Made by a program: the position numbers and the translations under genes
Origin: Asaia krungthepensis NRIC 0535
Lineage (GTDB): Bacteria; Pseudomonadota; Alphaproteobacteria; Acetobacterales; Acetobacteraceae
Direction: 5' to 3'
Length of the DNA stretch: 64,000 bases
Assembly (NCBI RefSeq): GCF_025995175.1
Contig: NZ_BAPV01000057.1
Location: forward strand, 148,544-212,543
Notes under the pieces: model-generated
What the model saw: only the letters and a program-made list of their open reading frames with translations
Database searches by the model: none
Told to the model about the DNA's origin: nothing
Shown here: in pieces, positions 1 through 8,878 of the stretch
Layout of the letters: the number at the start of each line of letters is the position of its first letter
Numbering within the stretch: the stretch's first letter is position 1

Positions 1-200
1 ATCGAGCGCCGGGCATCTCCGGATCTCCCGAACGTCTGTTTTTTCAATGCCGCTGACGAACTGACGTGGCCGCCGCCTGCTTCGCGCCGCTGACACGCGA
101 GACGCTTGTCCCCTTCACGCGTTCGCGAGATTTTTCTCTTGCTCCTTACACTATGTCAGCAGCGCATGGTCAGGCCGGAGACAAGAGAGGGACTCTGACA

Positions 201-992
201 ATGCGCGATCGCTCAATCGGCGAAATGGCCACCCAGTGCGGTCTTTCCATCCGTAGCTTGCGGCATCTCGAAGAAAAAGGGCTGATCGTACCCCGACGCT
301 CCGAAGCGGGGCGCCGTGTCTATGGCGCCGACGACGTCGCCCTGATCACAAAGATCATGGTGCTCAAACAATCGGGATATCGCCTGTCGGAAATCTCGGC
401 AGCCATGCTCGAACCCTCTCTCGATTCCCGGAGCCTGATCGACACCCAGATCCAGCATCTCACAGCCAAGCAGCGCGAGATCGCGGCCATGTTGCGCCGC
501 CTGCACCAGACACGCGATCTCATGGAAAACTGCGCGGTGCCGGATGTGGACGGGCTCTGTTCCCTGATCAATGAGGCGCAGAAAATCATGACAAACCAGG
601 ACTACAAGGACATTGCGAAGCGTTACTCTTTCTCTGAGGAAGAATGGGATCGTTGGCAAAGCGTGGGCGCGGCACTGTTCCCCGATGACGCCCGAACGAC
701 GTACGAGCACAGCTGGGAATCCCTGATCGCGCGAGTGGAGCACGCTGTCCAACGCAATATCGATCCCGCATCCGCAGAGGCGCAGAATCTGCTTGGAGAA
801 TGGCTGCAGCTTCAGCAACCTATGCTCGACGCTCTTGGCAAGGAGCACTGGAGCAAGGCCGCCTCCATGTATGCCGATATGGAAAGCTGGCAGACAGACA
901 CGGTCAAGGCGCCGTTCAGCGCAGCGGTTTATGGCTTCATGACAGCCGCACAAAAGTGTCGCGCCGAGAAAGCGCAAGCGCCCTGCCCCTGA
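201..992 (+). CDS. MerR family transcriptional regulator
   Basis: A 263-residue DNA-binding regulator. Residues about 5-47 form a MerR winged helix-turn-helix (IGEMATQCGLSIRSLRHLEE, then GRRVYGADDV), followed by a helical dimerisation segment to about residue 110. The remaining 150 residues are helical and contain a SFSEEEWDRW stretch that resembles the effector domain of TipAS-type MerR proteins. This suggests small-molecule sensing, but the match is by eye only. I place the start at the ATG at 201 because a purine-rich AGAGAGGGA lies just upstream and the domain begins at once; an in-frame upstream ATG at 66 would add 45 residues that do not look conserved. No metal-binding cysteine cluster of MerR/CueR type is visible. 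No target gene is adjacent on the same strand, so the regulon cannot be guessed. Confidence 0.85.
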   Translation: MRDRSIGEMATQCGLSIRSLRHLEEKGLIVPRRSEAGRRVYGADDVALITKIMVLKQSGYRLSEISAAMLEPSLDSRSLIDTQIQHLTAKQREIAAMLRRLHQTRDLMENCAVPDVDGLCSLINEAQKIMTNQDYKDIAKRYSFSEEEWDRWQSVGAALFPDDARTTYEHSWESLIARVEHAVQRNIDPASAEAQNLLGEWLQLQQPMLDALGKEHWSKAASMYADMESWQTDTVKAPFSAAVYGFMTAAQKCRAEKAQAPCP

Positions 993-1076
993 AGTTCAAG
1001 GCAGATGCCTACACAGCTTTGAGGCGGAATGAGGAACGGACAGCGTCGCCTGCCCGCTCCTGTCGCCATGAAAGGC

Positions 1077-1538
1077 TCAGGGTACGTCGGTTTTCGCGAA
1101 GCCCTGACCATCGATCAGGCGCCTGAGAGCCGCCCAGTCTTCGTCTCCGAAACTCTGGACCTTGAACCTTGCCTTCGGATTGGCTCTGGTGATCGCCGTG
1201 TTGTTCCAGTCAGCCCCGCTCACCCCCGTCCAGAGCGCAAGCTCGAAGGCTTCTCCATCCCGGATATGCCCGCTTATGACAACATCCCCCGTCGATGGCG
1301 CGGGCGAAGTCAGAGGCGCCCAGCCATGGGTGTGGGCCTGAAGCCATAGATTGAGTTCGTGTGTCTCGGCCACACTGAGAATGCGACTCTGTTTGGTCTG
1401 CTCGATCGTGAGCGTCACATCGCTGACCGGCTCGAAGCGTACCGGGCGTAACGCTGGCAACGCGAAGAACCAGATCACGGCCACGGTGGACAGGACCACC
1501 GCCACGAACCCGACAACGAGGAGTGTTTCCTTCCTCAA
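1077..1538 (-). CDS. Small single-pass membrane-anchored protein, function unknown
   Basis: A 153-residue protein of unknown function. One hydrophobic segment at residues 6-30 should act as a membrane anchor or uncleaved signal, followed by a roughly 120-residue domain expected in the periplasm. I do not recognise the family. Its ATG overlaps the stop codon of the upstream aminotransferase by four bases, so it is probably translated by coupling as the last gene of a three-gene run with the WbpM-like dehydratase and the DegT aminotransferase. By context it may assist glycan assembly or export, but nothing in the sequence demonstrates that. Confidence 0.7.
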   Translation of the reverse strand: MRKETLLVVGFVAVVLSTVAVIWFFALPALRPVRFEPVSDVTLTIEQTKQSRILSVAETHELNLWLQAHTHGWAPLTSPAPSTGDVVISGHIRDGEAFELALWTGVSGADWNNTAITRANPKARFKVQSFGDEDWAALRRLIDGQGFAKTDVP

Positions 1539-2716
1539 GCGCCCTGCTCCTGTGTCACAGGCTTCGCATCCGCCTGGCTGAAGAACGCCTGCACCGCCCC
1601 GATCACCCGGTCGATCTCTGGGTCAGTCAGCTCAGGATGAAGCGGCAAGGCAAGGATACGCGCACCAAGCTCTTCGGAAACCGGCAATGAGACGGTTTCG
1701 TCATGATGCTCGGCATAGGCAGGCTGCTCATGAAGCGGGCGAGGGTAATAGACGACGCTGGGAATTCCGGCGTCTCCCAGGCTGGCCTGCAGCGCGTCAC
1801 GCGTGGCGGCATCCGGAAGCAGGATCGAGTAAATGGCCCATGCGCTTTCCGAATGGGCGATGCGATATGGCGTCTGAACGAGCCCCGAGAGTGCAGCGTC
1901 ATAACGAGAGGCGATGGCGTCGCGACGCTTCAGTTCGTCTTCGAAAACGTCGAGTTTGGCCAGCAGAATCGCCGCCTGAAGCGTGTCGAGGCGGCCATTG
2001 AGCCCGATACGCAGCACCTCATAGCGCGTGCGCCCTTCGCCATGGGTGCGGAGCGAGCGATAAAGTGCGGCGCGCTCCGCATCATCGGTCAGGATTGCTC
2101 CGCCATCGCCATAGGCGCCGAGAGGCTTGGAGGGGAAGAAAGACAGCGTGGTGGCCAGAGCCTCACGCCCGAGTTTCTGCCCGTCGAGAGACGCCCCGAA
2201 TGCCTGGGCGCAATCCGCCATGAGCAGCACATCTTCGGCCTCGGCAATGTCGCGCAATTGCGCCCATGGGGCAGGCTGGCCGAACAGGTCGACCCCGATG
2301 ATCACGCGCGGCTCAAGCTCGCCCTGCGCGCGTATCGAGGCCAGGCGGTCACGCAGACTGGCGGGATCGATCTGGAAACTGCGCGGATCCACATCGACGA
2401 AGACCGGCGTCGCGCCGAGCAGGAGCACGACCTCTGCAGTTGCCGTATAGGTGAAGGCGGGCAGAAACACGGCGTCGCCCGGGCCGATTTCCTCAGCCAT
2501 GAGGACCATCAGCAGGGCATCAGTCCCGGAGGAAACACTGACCGCATGCTGTGCGCCGCTATAGGCGCAAAGACGTGACTCGAGTTCGGCCACTTCCGGC
2601 CCCATGACGAATTTGCAGTGCTCGAGAACCGTATCGATCCGTGCGCGTAAAGGCGCGCCCAGACGCGCCTGCTGTCTGGGCAGATCGAGAAAGGAGATGG
2701 GGGCTTTATCGCTCAT
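1535..2716 (-). CDS. DegT/DnrJ/EryC1/StrS family sugar aminotransferase
   Basis: A 393-residue PLP enzyme of the DegT/DnrJ/EryC1/StrS family, which transfers an amino group from glutamate to a keto group on a nucleotide-linked sugar. The N-terminal region shows the family start (ISFLDLPRQ), a cofactor-binding GTDALLMVLMA segment, VDVDPRSFQID, a D-C-A-Q-A-F-G stretch and the Schiff-base lysine in SFFPSKPLGAYGDGGA at about residue 190. The ATG at 2716 fits the usual family length; an upstream in-frame start would add 55 unlikely residues. It lies 55 bp after a WbpM-like 4,6-dehydratase and overlaps the next gene by 4 bp. That pairing suggests it aminates the 4-keto-6-deoxy sugar made by the dehydratase, giving a 4-amino-4,6-dideoxy sugar. 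This is inference from context; the true substrate is unknown. Confidence 0.9.
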   Translation of the reverse strand: MSDKAPISFLDLPRQQARLGAPLRARIDTVLEHCKFVMGPEVAELESRLCAYSGAQHAVSVSSGTDALLMVLMAEEIGPGDAVFLPAFTYTATAEVVLLLGATPVFVDVDPRSFQIDPASLRDRLASIRAQGELEPRVIIGVDLFGQPAPWAQLRDIAEAEDVLLMADCAQAFGASLDGQKLGREALATTLSFFPSKPLGAYGDGGAILTDDAERAALYRSLRTHGEGRTRYEVLRIGLNGRLDTLQAAILLAKLDVFEDELKRRDAIASRYDAALSGLVQTPYRIAHSESAWAIYSILLPDAATRDALQASLGDAGIPSVVYYPRPLHEQPAYAEHHDETVSLPVSEELGARILALPLHPELTDPEIDRVIGAVQAFFSQADAKPVTQEQGA

Positions 2717-2771
2717 GGCACCTTGTTTTCCCTGTGCGGCCAGTGACGGGCCGGTCCTGTATCGCGCATGA

Positions 2772-4790
2772 CTATGGCACAAAAGCCTGATTTCCCGAAG
2801 CCTGGCCGCGTCCCTCGGGCAGCCGGGGCGGTGTCGTATGTCGTACCTCCCCCAAAGGATTATGGGCGAATTCCGGCACAAGATCCTGAATGATCGTCAG
2901 CGCATCGGATACATCATCCACAAGGCTGACCGCCTCGAGGCGTTGCAGCAGCACGGTGGCAGCCTCGAGATCGATCAGGCGGGGGGTCGCCATCTTGAGG
3001 CCCGGAGCATCGGTGGGCACTGGAGCCTCGCGGCCGTGGAAAAGCTCCTCATACAGCTTCTCGCCCGGCCTCAATCCGGTGAAGCGGATCGCCACATCCT
3101 CATCCGGACGCAGACCCGCCAGACGGATCATCTGCCGCGCAAGGTCCAGAATCCGCACCGGCTCGCCCATGTCGAGAACGAATATTCCCCCCTGCTGCAG
3201 ACGCAGATCGGTCTCGTCCTTCTGTCTTCGCGTGGCTGTGCCGCGCACACTGGCCTGCAATACGAGACCGACAGCCTCTGGCACGGTCATGAAGTAGCGC
3301 GTCATGTCCGGATGCGTGACGGTCAGTGGACCGCCCTGCTCGAGCTGGCGGCGAAACAGGGGCACGACCGATCCGGTCGACCCGAGCACATTGCCGAAGC
3401 GCACAGTCACGCAGCGGAATATCGATCCCCGCGCCTCCGCCTCTGCCGCCAATGCCTGGCAGTAGATCTCGGCGCATCGCTTGGTTGCTCCCATGATGCT
3501 CGAGGGGTTGACCGCCTTGTCGCTCGAGATCAGCACCATGGCCGACGCCCCATGACGTATAGCCGCATCGGCGACGATACGGGTGCCGATGACATTGGTC
3601 AGAACGCCCTCACAGGGATTCGTCTCGACAATCGGCACATGCTTGAGCGCCGCTGCGTGAAAAACCAGCGTGGGCCTGTGGTGGGCAAAGACCTCGCCGA
3701 TACGCTGCGCGTCACGGATATTGCCAACGATCACATGGCGCGACACATGGGGAAACAGCTCCGAGAGCTCCAGATCGATCTGCCACAGCGCATATTCCCC
3801 GTGATCGAGCAGCAGAAGCTGGCTTGGGCCGAACTGCGCTACCTGACGGGCCAGCTCCGACCCGATCGTTCCGCCTGCTCCCGTGACCATCACCACCTGC
3901 CCCTGGATCAGCCGCGCCATGCCTTCGCGGTCCAGCGGCACTTCGGGCCTGTTGAGAAGATCCTCGAGCGCAATCGGGCGCATCTGGATTTCCTGTGCAG
4001 GGGTCAGATTGGTCAGGGAAGGCGCGCGCTGCACGGAGATACCGCGGGCTTGACCGGCATCGAGCACGACCGAAAGCTGCGATCCACGCCACTCGGGATC
4101 GGTGACAATCAGGGTTTCAGGCGCGGAATCGCTGTCTGCAAGACGGGCAAGCACGTCGCTCAGATCGTCTGTCGTGCCCAGAATAGGCACCCCCTGCAAA
4201 CGCCGCCCCTGCTGCCCCGGTGACCGCGTGAGCAGGCCCAACACTTCATATCGTGCTTCGGGTGCGCGTTCGAGCGCGCGCAGGAACAGGTCCGCGCTGA
4301 GGTCGGAACCCGCCAGCAGGACGCGTTTTGCCTGACCCTGGGCTTGCTGACGCATACGCCCGTACAAGCGGGTCAAAAGCCGCCCTCCCCCCAGCCCGAC
4401 CAGAAGCACCAGAGCATAGATCAGGGGAAAGGTTGGCGACGGCAGGGGGAAGCCGGAGAGCCAAAGCGTGAGCGAGAAAAGGGCCGCCCCCCCAATAGAA
4501 GCGGCAGCAATGCCACGCAGGTCGGCCACGCCGGAAAAACGCCAGTATTGCTGCGGAATTCTGAAAGGAAGGCCACTGACAAGGAGTGTAATGGCGCCGC
4601 CCGCGATGAACCACAGCGGATGAAGCAGCCCGTCATGAGGGGCGGCAAGAAACCGCGCCACTGGCGCGGCGATGCCTGAGATCAGCCCATCCGCCATCAC
4701 ATTGACGGCGATACGCCCGCGAGATCGATGACGAGGGGCCAAGGATCGGGAAGGAGGGACCGGGCTATGGGGTTGTTGCTTCGCGTTCAC
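2772..4790 (-). CDS. Membrane-bound nucleotide-sugar 4,6-dehydratase (WbpM/CapD/FlaA1-like)
   Basis: A 672-residue polysaccharide biosynthesis protein. The N-terminal 150 residues hold about four hydrophobic segments, followed by a first Rossmann-like domain (KRVLLAGSDLSADLFLRALE) and then a C-terminal extended SDR domain with the NAD motif TGAGGTIG at about residues 303-310. The catalytic region reads SSDKAVNPSSIMGATK, with Met in place of the usual SDR tyrosine (Met-x-x-x-Lys, about M433 and K437), which is the signature of WbpM-type UDP-HexNAc 4,6-dehydratases. Start choice is uncertain: I prefer the GTG at 4790, preceded by AAGAGGCGT, since it keeps the basic segment before the first membrane helix; an ATG at 4697 has no visible ribosome site. 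It heads a run with the DegT aminotransferase and is divergent from a WecA-like transferase. Confidence 0.88.
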   Translation of the reverse strand: MNAKQQPHSPVPPSRSLAPRHRSRGRIAVNVMADGLISGIAAPVARFLAAPHDGLLHPLWFIAGGAITLLVSGLPFRIPQQYWRFSGVADLRGIAAASIGGAALFSLTLWLSGFPLPSPTFPLIYALVLLVGLGGGRLLTRLYGRMRQQAQGQAKRVLLAGSDLSADLFLRALERAPEARYEVLGLLTRSPGQQGRRLQGVPILGTTDDLSDVLARLADSDSAPETLIVTDPEWRGSQLSVVLDAGQARGISVQRAPSLTNLTPAQEIQMRPIALEDLLNRPEVPLDREGMARLIQGQVVMVTGAGGTIGSELARQVAQFGPSQLLLLDHGEYALWQIDLELSELFPHVSRHVIVGNIRDAQRIGEVFAHHRPTLVFHAAALKHVPIVETNPCEGVLTNVIGTRIVADAAIRHGASAMVLISSDKAVNPSSIMGATKRCAEIYCQALAAEAEARGSIFRCVTVRFGNVLGSTGSVVPLFRRQLEQGGPLTVTHPDMTRYFMTVPEAVGLVLQASVRGTATRRQKDETDLRLQQGGIFVLDMGEPVRILDLARQMIRLAGLRPDEDVAIRFTGLRPGEKLYEELFHGREAPVPTDAPGLKMATPRLIDLEAATVLLQRLEAVSLVDDVSDALTIIQDLVPEFAHNPLGEVRHTTPPRLPEGRGQASGNQAFVP

Positions 4791-4877
4791 ACGCCTCTTA
4801 TAGCCCCGAAAATTCTTTTGTCGCGATGGGCAGATACGATGCCTGTCCGAGCCTGTCACAAAATGCCGGATCCGACC

Positions 4878-5948
4878 ATGATACCCCTGATCCTCTGCTG
4901 CATTGCCGCTGCCAGCCTCAGCGCTGCCCTGATCACCCACATGATCCGTGTCGGGGTGATGGATGTGCCTGGCCATCGCAGTTCGCATGCCCGCCCTACC
5001 CCAAAAGGCGGCGGGATCGGTGTGGTTACGGGATTCCTGCTCGTGTTCCCGCTCTCGCAGCTCTGGACACAGGGAGATCTGCCGGGACCCGCCTTGCTGC
5101 TGCCTTTGTCGGGCGTGGCACTTCTAGCCCTGTTTTCATGGCTGGACGATGTTCATTCCTATCGCGCGGCACTCAAACTCGGCATGCAAGGCATTGCCGC
5201 CGTTCTGGTGCTTTTCGGGGTGGGTCTGATGCCGTTACCGGGCGGTGGCGCCTCGGCATTCGCTGACATCGTCAGCGGCAGTTTCAGCATCGCGGGCCTG
5301 CCAGCCCTCCTCGGTACAGGCTGGACCCTAGGCCTCATTGCGTTCGGAGCAGGCTTCATCTGGCTCGTTTATACGACCAACGCACTCAATTTCATTGACG
5401 GCATCAACGGTTTAGCCTCCGGCGTCATGGCTATTAGTGCTCTTGCTCTCGCTCTCGTGTTCACGAGGGTCGGGGCAATCGCAGATGCCCATGCTGCGCT
5501 GATTCTTGCGGTTACCCTGCTCGCCTTTCTCCCTTTCAATTTTCCCAGAGCCCGGATCTTCATGGGCGATGTGGGCAGTCAGGGTGCCGGGCTGGCCCTC
5601 GCCTGGCTCGGCATCGAGGCCGGGCTTGTCACGCCGTACAGGCTGATCCTGCCTTTCCTTCTATGCGGGGTTCTTTACGATGTTGCCTTCACTCTGCTGC
5701 GCAGAGCCCTGGCAGGCGATGCACTGGCACAGGCTCATCGCAGCCATCTTTATCAGCTTGCGGTTCGTAGCGGCGTCTCGCCGGTCGTCGTCACCGTGGT
5801 GCATTGGGTCTTTGCAGTATGGGGTGGAGGGATCTGTCTTCAGCCCTGGCCCTTATGGTTCCGGCTCATCGCGCTGCTTGCTCCGCAACTCCTGTGGACC
5901 GCTTTCGTGATCCAACGTGCACGGGGCCGCGACCTTGGAAAATGGTGA
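4878..5948 (+). CDS. WecA/WbpL-like undecaprenyl-phosphate glycosyl-1-phosphate transferase
   Basis: A 356-residue polytopic membrane protein of the MraY/WecA family (glycosyltransferase family 4). These enzymes move a sugar-1-phosphate from a UDP-sugar onto undecaprenyl phosphate and so start O-antigen, capsule or similar glycans. Visible signatures are the N-terminal DVPGHRSSHARPTPKGGG, the acidic SWLDDVHSYR, NFIDGINGLASG, the FMGDVGSQG Mg-binding segment, and a C-terminal basic AHRSHLYQ loop typical of WecA/WbpL rather than MraY. About ten hydrophobic helices are present. The ATG at 4878 starts directly with a membrane helix; an ATG at 4863 would add five residues. It is divergent from the WbpM-like gene with under 100 bp between, so the two sides probably share a regulatory region. 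Confidence 0.9.
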   Translation: MIPLILCCIAAASLSAALITHMIRVGVMDVPGHRSSHARPTPKGGGIGVVTGFLLVFPLSQLWTQGDLPGPALLLPLSGVALLALFSWLDDVHSYRAALKLGMQGIAAVLVLFGVGLMPLPGGGASAFADIVSGSFSIAGLPALLGTGWTLGLIAFGAGFIWLVYTTNALNFIDGINGLASGVMAISALALALVFTRVGAIADAHAALILAVTLLAFLPFNFPRARIFMGDVGSQGAGLALAWLGIEAGLVTPYRLILPFLLCGVLYDVAFTLLRRALAGDALAQAHRSHLYQLAVRSGVSPVVVTVVHWVFAVWGGGICLQPWPLWFRLIALLAPQLLWTAFVIQRARGRDLGKW

Positions 5949-6004
5949 AGAAGTCTGACTACGCATCTCTTCCGTCAGCGCCGCTTGACGCCGTCTGCTG
6001 AGCC

Positions 6005-6538
6005 TCACGGACAAAGCCTACGGCGCTCGAAGATTACGATCTCGGTGCCTTGGTAGAGCGCCCTGCCCAGCGGTTCGAACCCGTTTCGGGCCGCAAGACG
6101 CATCGAGGCGGTATTTTCCGGATCAATGATGCAGCGTGTGGCTTTGTGGGGCGTGTATGTGTCCAGCCAGTGCAGGATGGCCGGAACTCCCTCTGTCCCA
6201 TAGCCCCTGCCATGGCACCATGAGGCAAGGACCCATCCGGCCTCCGGAAATCCGTCAAGAGACGGTTCAATTCCCCGCCGGGTCTCGCCAAAACCCATCG
6301 TGCCGACAAAGCGGCCAGACGCCTTTTCCCGAACGAACCAGTAACCAAAGTCCAGAATTTCCCAATAGCCCCTGTATCGCATCAGGCGATCCCAGGAATC
6401 GGCCTCGGACGCAGGGTGGAGAGAGGTATATCGGGCGACCACGGGGTCCGCGCGCATCGCGGCAAGATCGTTGAAATCTCTCCGGGCAGGGAGGCGAAAG
6501 GAAAGATTATCCGTATCGAATTCCCGCAACATGGCCAT
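6005..6538 (-). CDS. GNAT family N-acetyltransferase (RimJ/RimL type)
   Basis: A 177-residue acetyl-CoA-dependent acyltransferase of the GNAT superfamily, closest in style to RimJ/RimL protein N-acetyltransferases. It opens with the family pattern of a short strand then RLPARRDFNDLAAMRADP, contains the central GFGETRRGIEPSLDGFPEAGWVLASWCHGRGYGTEGVPAILHW (acetyl-CoA loop HGRGYGTE) and ends with the Asn-rich CIIDPENTASMRLAARNGFEPLGRALY strand typical of the group. It is convergent with the WecA-like gene, with 56 bp between the stops. An in-frame ATG six bases downstream is equally possible as the start. The substrate is unknown. Confidence 0.9.
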   Translation of the reverse strand: MAMLREFDTDNLSFRLPARRDFNDLAAMRADPVVARYTSLHPASEADSWDRLMRYRGYWEILDFGYWFVREKASGRFVGTMGFGETRRGIEPSLDGFPEAGWVLASWCHGRGYGTEGVPAILHWLDTYTPHKATRCIIDPENTASMRLAARNGFEPLGRALYQGTEIVIFERRRLCP

Positions 6539-6610
6539 CGTGCCCCTTCCTCCCCAGAGAACTGGTGATTTCAGAGGTCAGCCTGCCCCAACCGAGGGCG
6601 CGAGCACAGA

Positions 6611-6641
6611 AAAAACCGCCATCCCGGAGGAAGGCGGTTTC
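6611..6641 (-). terminator. Rho-independent terminator of the MarR gene
   Basis: An 8-bp stem AAACCGCC / GGCGGTTT (6613-6620 with 6633-6640) with a 12-nt loop is followed on the minus strand by a run of T residues. It lies 40 bp past the stop codon of the MarR regulator. Confidence 0.8.
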
Positions 6642-6680
6642 TCGCATCCGAGCGGGGAATGGCCCCGCGAGATGACTTTT

Positions 6681-7085
6681 TCAGCCAGCGATGCGGCGGA
6701 CCGTCATACGCTCGACGGTGCCACGGCCCGTCTTGGCGGCGGGCTTGGCCGTGCCGGAGGCTTCGCTCATTAGCGAACGCATTTCACGCAGGAATGCCGA
6801 GCCCTTGAGCGTGCGCTGGACGAGAACCGAACGACGATCCAGCGGATCGACCTTGCGGCGGGCGAGATCGAGCTCGCCAAGACGGTCCAGTGCACGGGTG
6901 ATTGCCGGCTTGGAAACATTCAGTTCCTGCGCCAGACCGCGAACCGTGTGAGCGCCATCCTGCAGATAGCAGGTCAGGAAAACGCCGAGCTGGCGTGCCG
7001 AGAGATCAGGGCCATCCTTACGGACCAGCGAAACGATCGTGTCGCGCAGGAGGTTAAGCATCTGGTCATTCTGTGCCTGGGCCAT
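6681..7085 (-). CDS. MarR family transcriptional regulator
   Basis: A compact 134-residue MarR-type winged-helix repressor. Residues 27-100 hold the DNA-binding core: LSARQLGVFLTCYL, VRGLAQELNVSKPAITRALDRL as recognition helix, and the wing DPLDRRSVLVQRTLKG with the conserved D-x-R-S. The C-terminus after residue 108 is a basic, low-complexity tail (TAKPAAKTGRGTVERMTVRR) replacing the long dimerisation helix of classical MarR proteins, so the protein is short for the family. It is a single gene with its own terminator and about 270 bp of AT-richer upstream sequence (7086-7354), where its promoter and possibly an autoregulatory site should lie. No ligand or target can be assigned. Confidence 0.88.
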   Translation of the reverse strand: MAQAQNDQMLNLLRDTIVSLVRKDGPDLSARQLGVFLTCYLQDGAHTVRGLAQELNVSKPAITRALDRLGELDLARRKVDPLDRRSVLVQRTLKGSAFLREMRSLMSEASGTAKPAAKTGRGTVERMTVRRIAG

Positions 7086-7354
7086 CGAAAAAACTCCTCA
7101 ATGCATCGCGCTCGCAGCGCGGCTAATGGTCTTACCCGTCGCCCAAGTAAGCCACCCCGAAAATGTCCGATGACATTGATGGGCGCCACGCCTTGGGTGC
7201 GTGTCCTCACGGCGCTTGCTTTAGGAATGAAGCGGGTTGATCCCGATTAGCGTTGCATTCCTACAACATGCGTCGAACGATACGCATTCATATAGGTTCG
7301 TTTTTGAAATCGGTTTAGTATCTTTTTGTTGAAGATCAGTGACTAAGCCTACAC

Positions 7355-8770
7355 TCACCGCGTCTTTTCATTAATCATTCGTAATGTTGCGTCCATGAGG
7401 GCGCGAAGTGCAAGCGTTTCTCCCCCCTCAGGGCGACCCGGTTTGGCACTGTCATTCCACGCATAAGTGTCGATATGTGCCCATTTTACAGTGGGTTCGA
7501 CGAAACGCTGAAGGAACAGCGCAGCCGTAATCGCCCCTGCCATCGGCTTGTCGGTCACATTGCCAAGATGGGCATTTTTGCGGCGGAGCCATGCGTCGTA
7601 GCCATGCCAGAGTGGCAATTGCCACATGGCATCGCCGGTCTCCTGTCCGGCCTGGAGCAGGATTTGGGCAAATTCCGGATCATTGGAGAACAGCGCAGGC
7701 AGATCCGGGCCGAGGGCGACGCGTGCGGCGCCCGTCAGGGTCGCTGCGTTCACAAGCCAGTCGGGGGAGGATTCGCAGGCCTCCGTGAGCAGATCGCTCA
7801 GGACCAGTCTTCCCTCCGCGTCGGTATTGCCAACTTCAACCGTCAAACCGGCGCGCGTGGTGAGAATATCGCCCGGCCTCATGGCGTGACCTGAAATACT
7901 GTTCTCGACGCAGCCGAGCCGCAACTCGAGGCGCAGGGGGAGATCGGCGGCCATGATGACATGAGCGAGGGCGAGCATGAGCGCCGCGCCCCCCATATCT
8001 TTTTTCATGCGCAGCATGCCGCTGGCTGGCTTGATATCGTACCCCCCGGTGTCGAAGCACACACCTTTTCCGACCAACGACAAAAGCGGTGCAGACGGCC
8101 CGGCCTGACTTCCTTGCCATGTCATTCTGACGACCTGAGCAGGCCGGTCAGACCCGGCGCCGACTGCTGCAAGGCAGGGATAGGCGGCGGCAAGAGCCTG
8201 ACCGGCGATGATCTCGACCTCGGCCTTGTGCTGGCGCGCCACACGCGCTGCCTCCACGGCGAGTTCCTGCGGCCCAAGCAGATTGGCAGGCATGTTGACA
8301 AGATCACGCCCGAGCCAAATGGCCTGCGCCATTGCCAGGGCTCCCCCCAGAGCATTTTCCCGACCCTCTGGCATGACGAGCCTGACCGGGAACTCCAGTT
8401 CGGGCCCCACAGCATAACGATACGCCCCCATGCAGAAGCCGAGGACGATCTCGGCCTCCAGCCCGGGTGCTGATTCCTGCAATCCGGAGTCGAGACGTAA
8501 TTGCCATGCCCCCGGTGGCAACTGCGTGGCCAGCACCCCGAACCGTGCGGCATCGCGAGACAGGACATCGGCGACAAACACAGCGTGCTTAACCCCGTCG
8601 TTGCCCGGAACCAGATAAAGTTGTCCGGGTTCCAGCGCTCCGGTCATCTCGATCAGCGCCGCAGCATGCGCGCCCAGCAGAGAGTTGATCTCGCTGCCCG
8701 GAGTGACAATATGCACGTCTCGCGCGTTTCCTGTCTGACTGACCAGACAGATCATCTCCGGCTTGCGCAT
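7355..8770 (-). CDS. Leucyl aminopeptidase family (M17) metallopeptidase
   Basis: A 471-residue cytosolic M17 aminopeptidase that removes N-terminal residues from peptides using two metal ions. The catalytic C-terminal domain is clear: VGKGVCFDTGGYDIKPASGM gives the metal-binding Lys and Asp, followed by MKKDMGGAA, and NTDAEGRLVLSDLL is the family signature. The N-terminal domain (about 150 residues) is divergent, as in PepB/PepA-like relatives. The ATG at 8770 is chosen because upstream in-frame sequence is not protein-like and lies over the start of the divergent helicase gene. Which peptides it prefers is not visible. Confidence 0.93.
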   Translation of the reverse strand: MRKPEMICLVSQTGNARDVHIVTPGSEINSLLGAHAAALIEMTGALEPGQLYLVPGNDGVKHAVFVADVLSRDAARFGVLATQLPPGAWQLRLDSGLQESAPGLEAEIVLGFCMGAYRYAVGPELEFPVRLVMPEGRENALGGALAMAQAIWLGRDLVNMPANLLGPQELAVEAARVARQHKAEVEIIAGQALAAAYPCLAAVGAGSDRPAQVVRMTWQGSQAGPSAPLLSLVGKGVCFDTGGYDIKPASGMLRMKKDMGGAALMLALAHVIMAADLPLRLELRLGCVENSISGHAMRPGDILTTRAGLTVEVGNTDAEGRLVLSDLLTEACESSPDWLVNAATLTGAARVALGPDLPALFSNDPEFAQILLQAGQETGDAMWQLPLWHGYDAWLRRKNAHLGNVTDKPMAGAITAALFLQRFVEPTVKWAHIDTYAWNDSAKPGRPEGGETLALRALMDATLRMINEKTR

Positions 8771-8878
8771 GGCTCTCCACCTTTCCTTCTCGTTCCGGTC
8801 GCCGCCTCGGTTGCGGCGTCCTTGCGACCGTTTCTTCAGTGTCTTGCAATTCCCTTCCTCATGCACAAGCATCATGAC

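Noticed and set aside
1..93. Open frame running in from the left edge to a stop at 91-93
   Set aside because: Only 30 codons are visible with no recognisable motif; it may be the end of an upstream gene but this cannot be supported.
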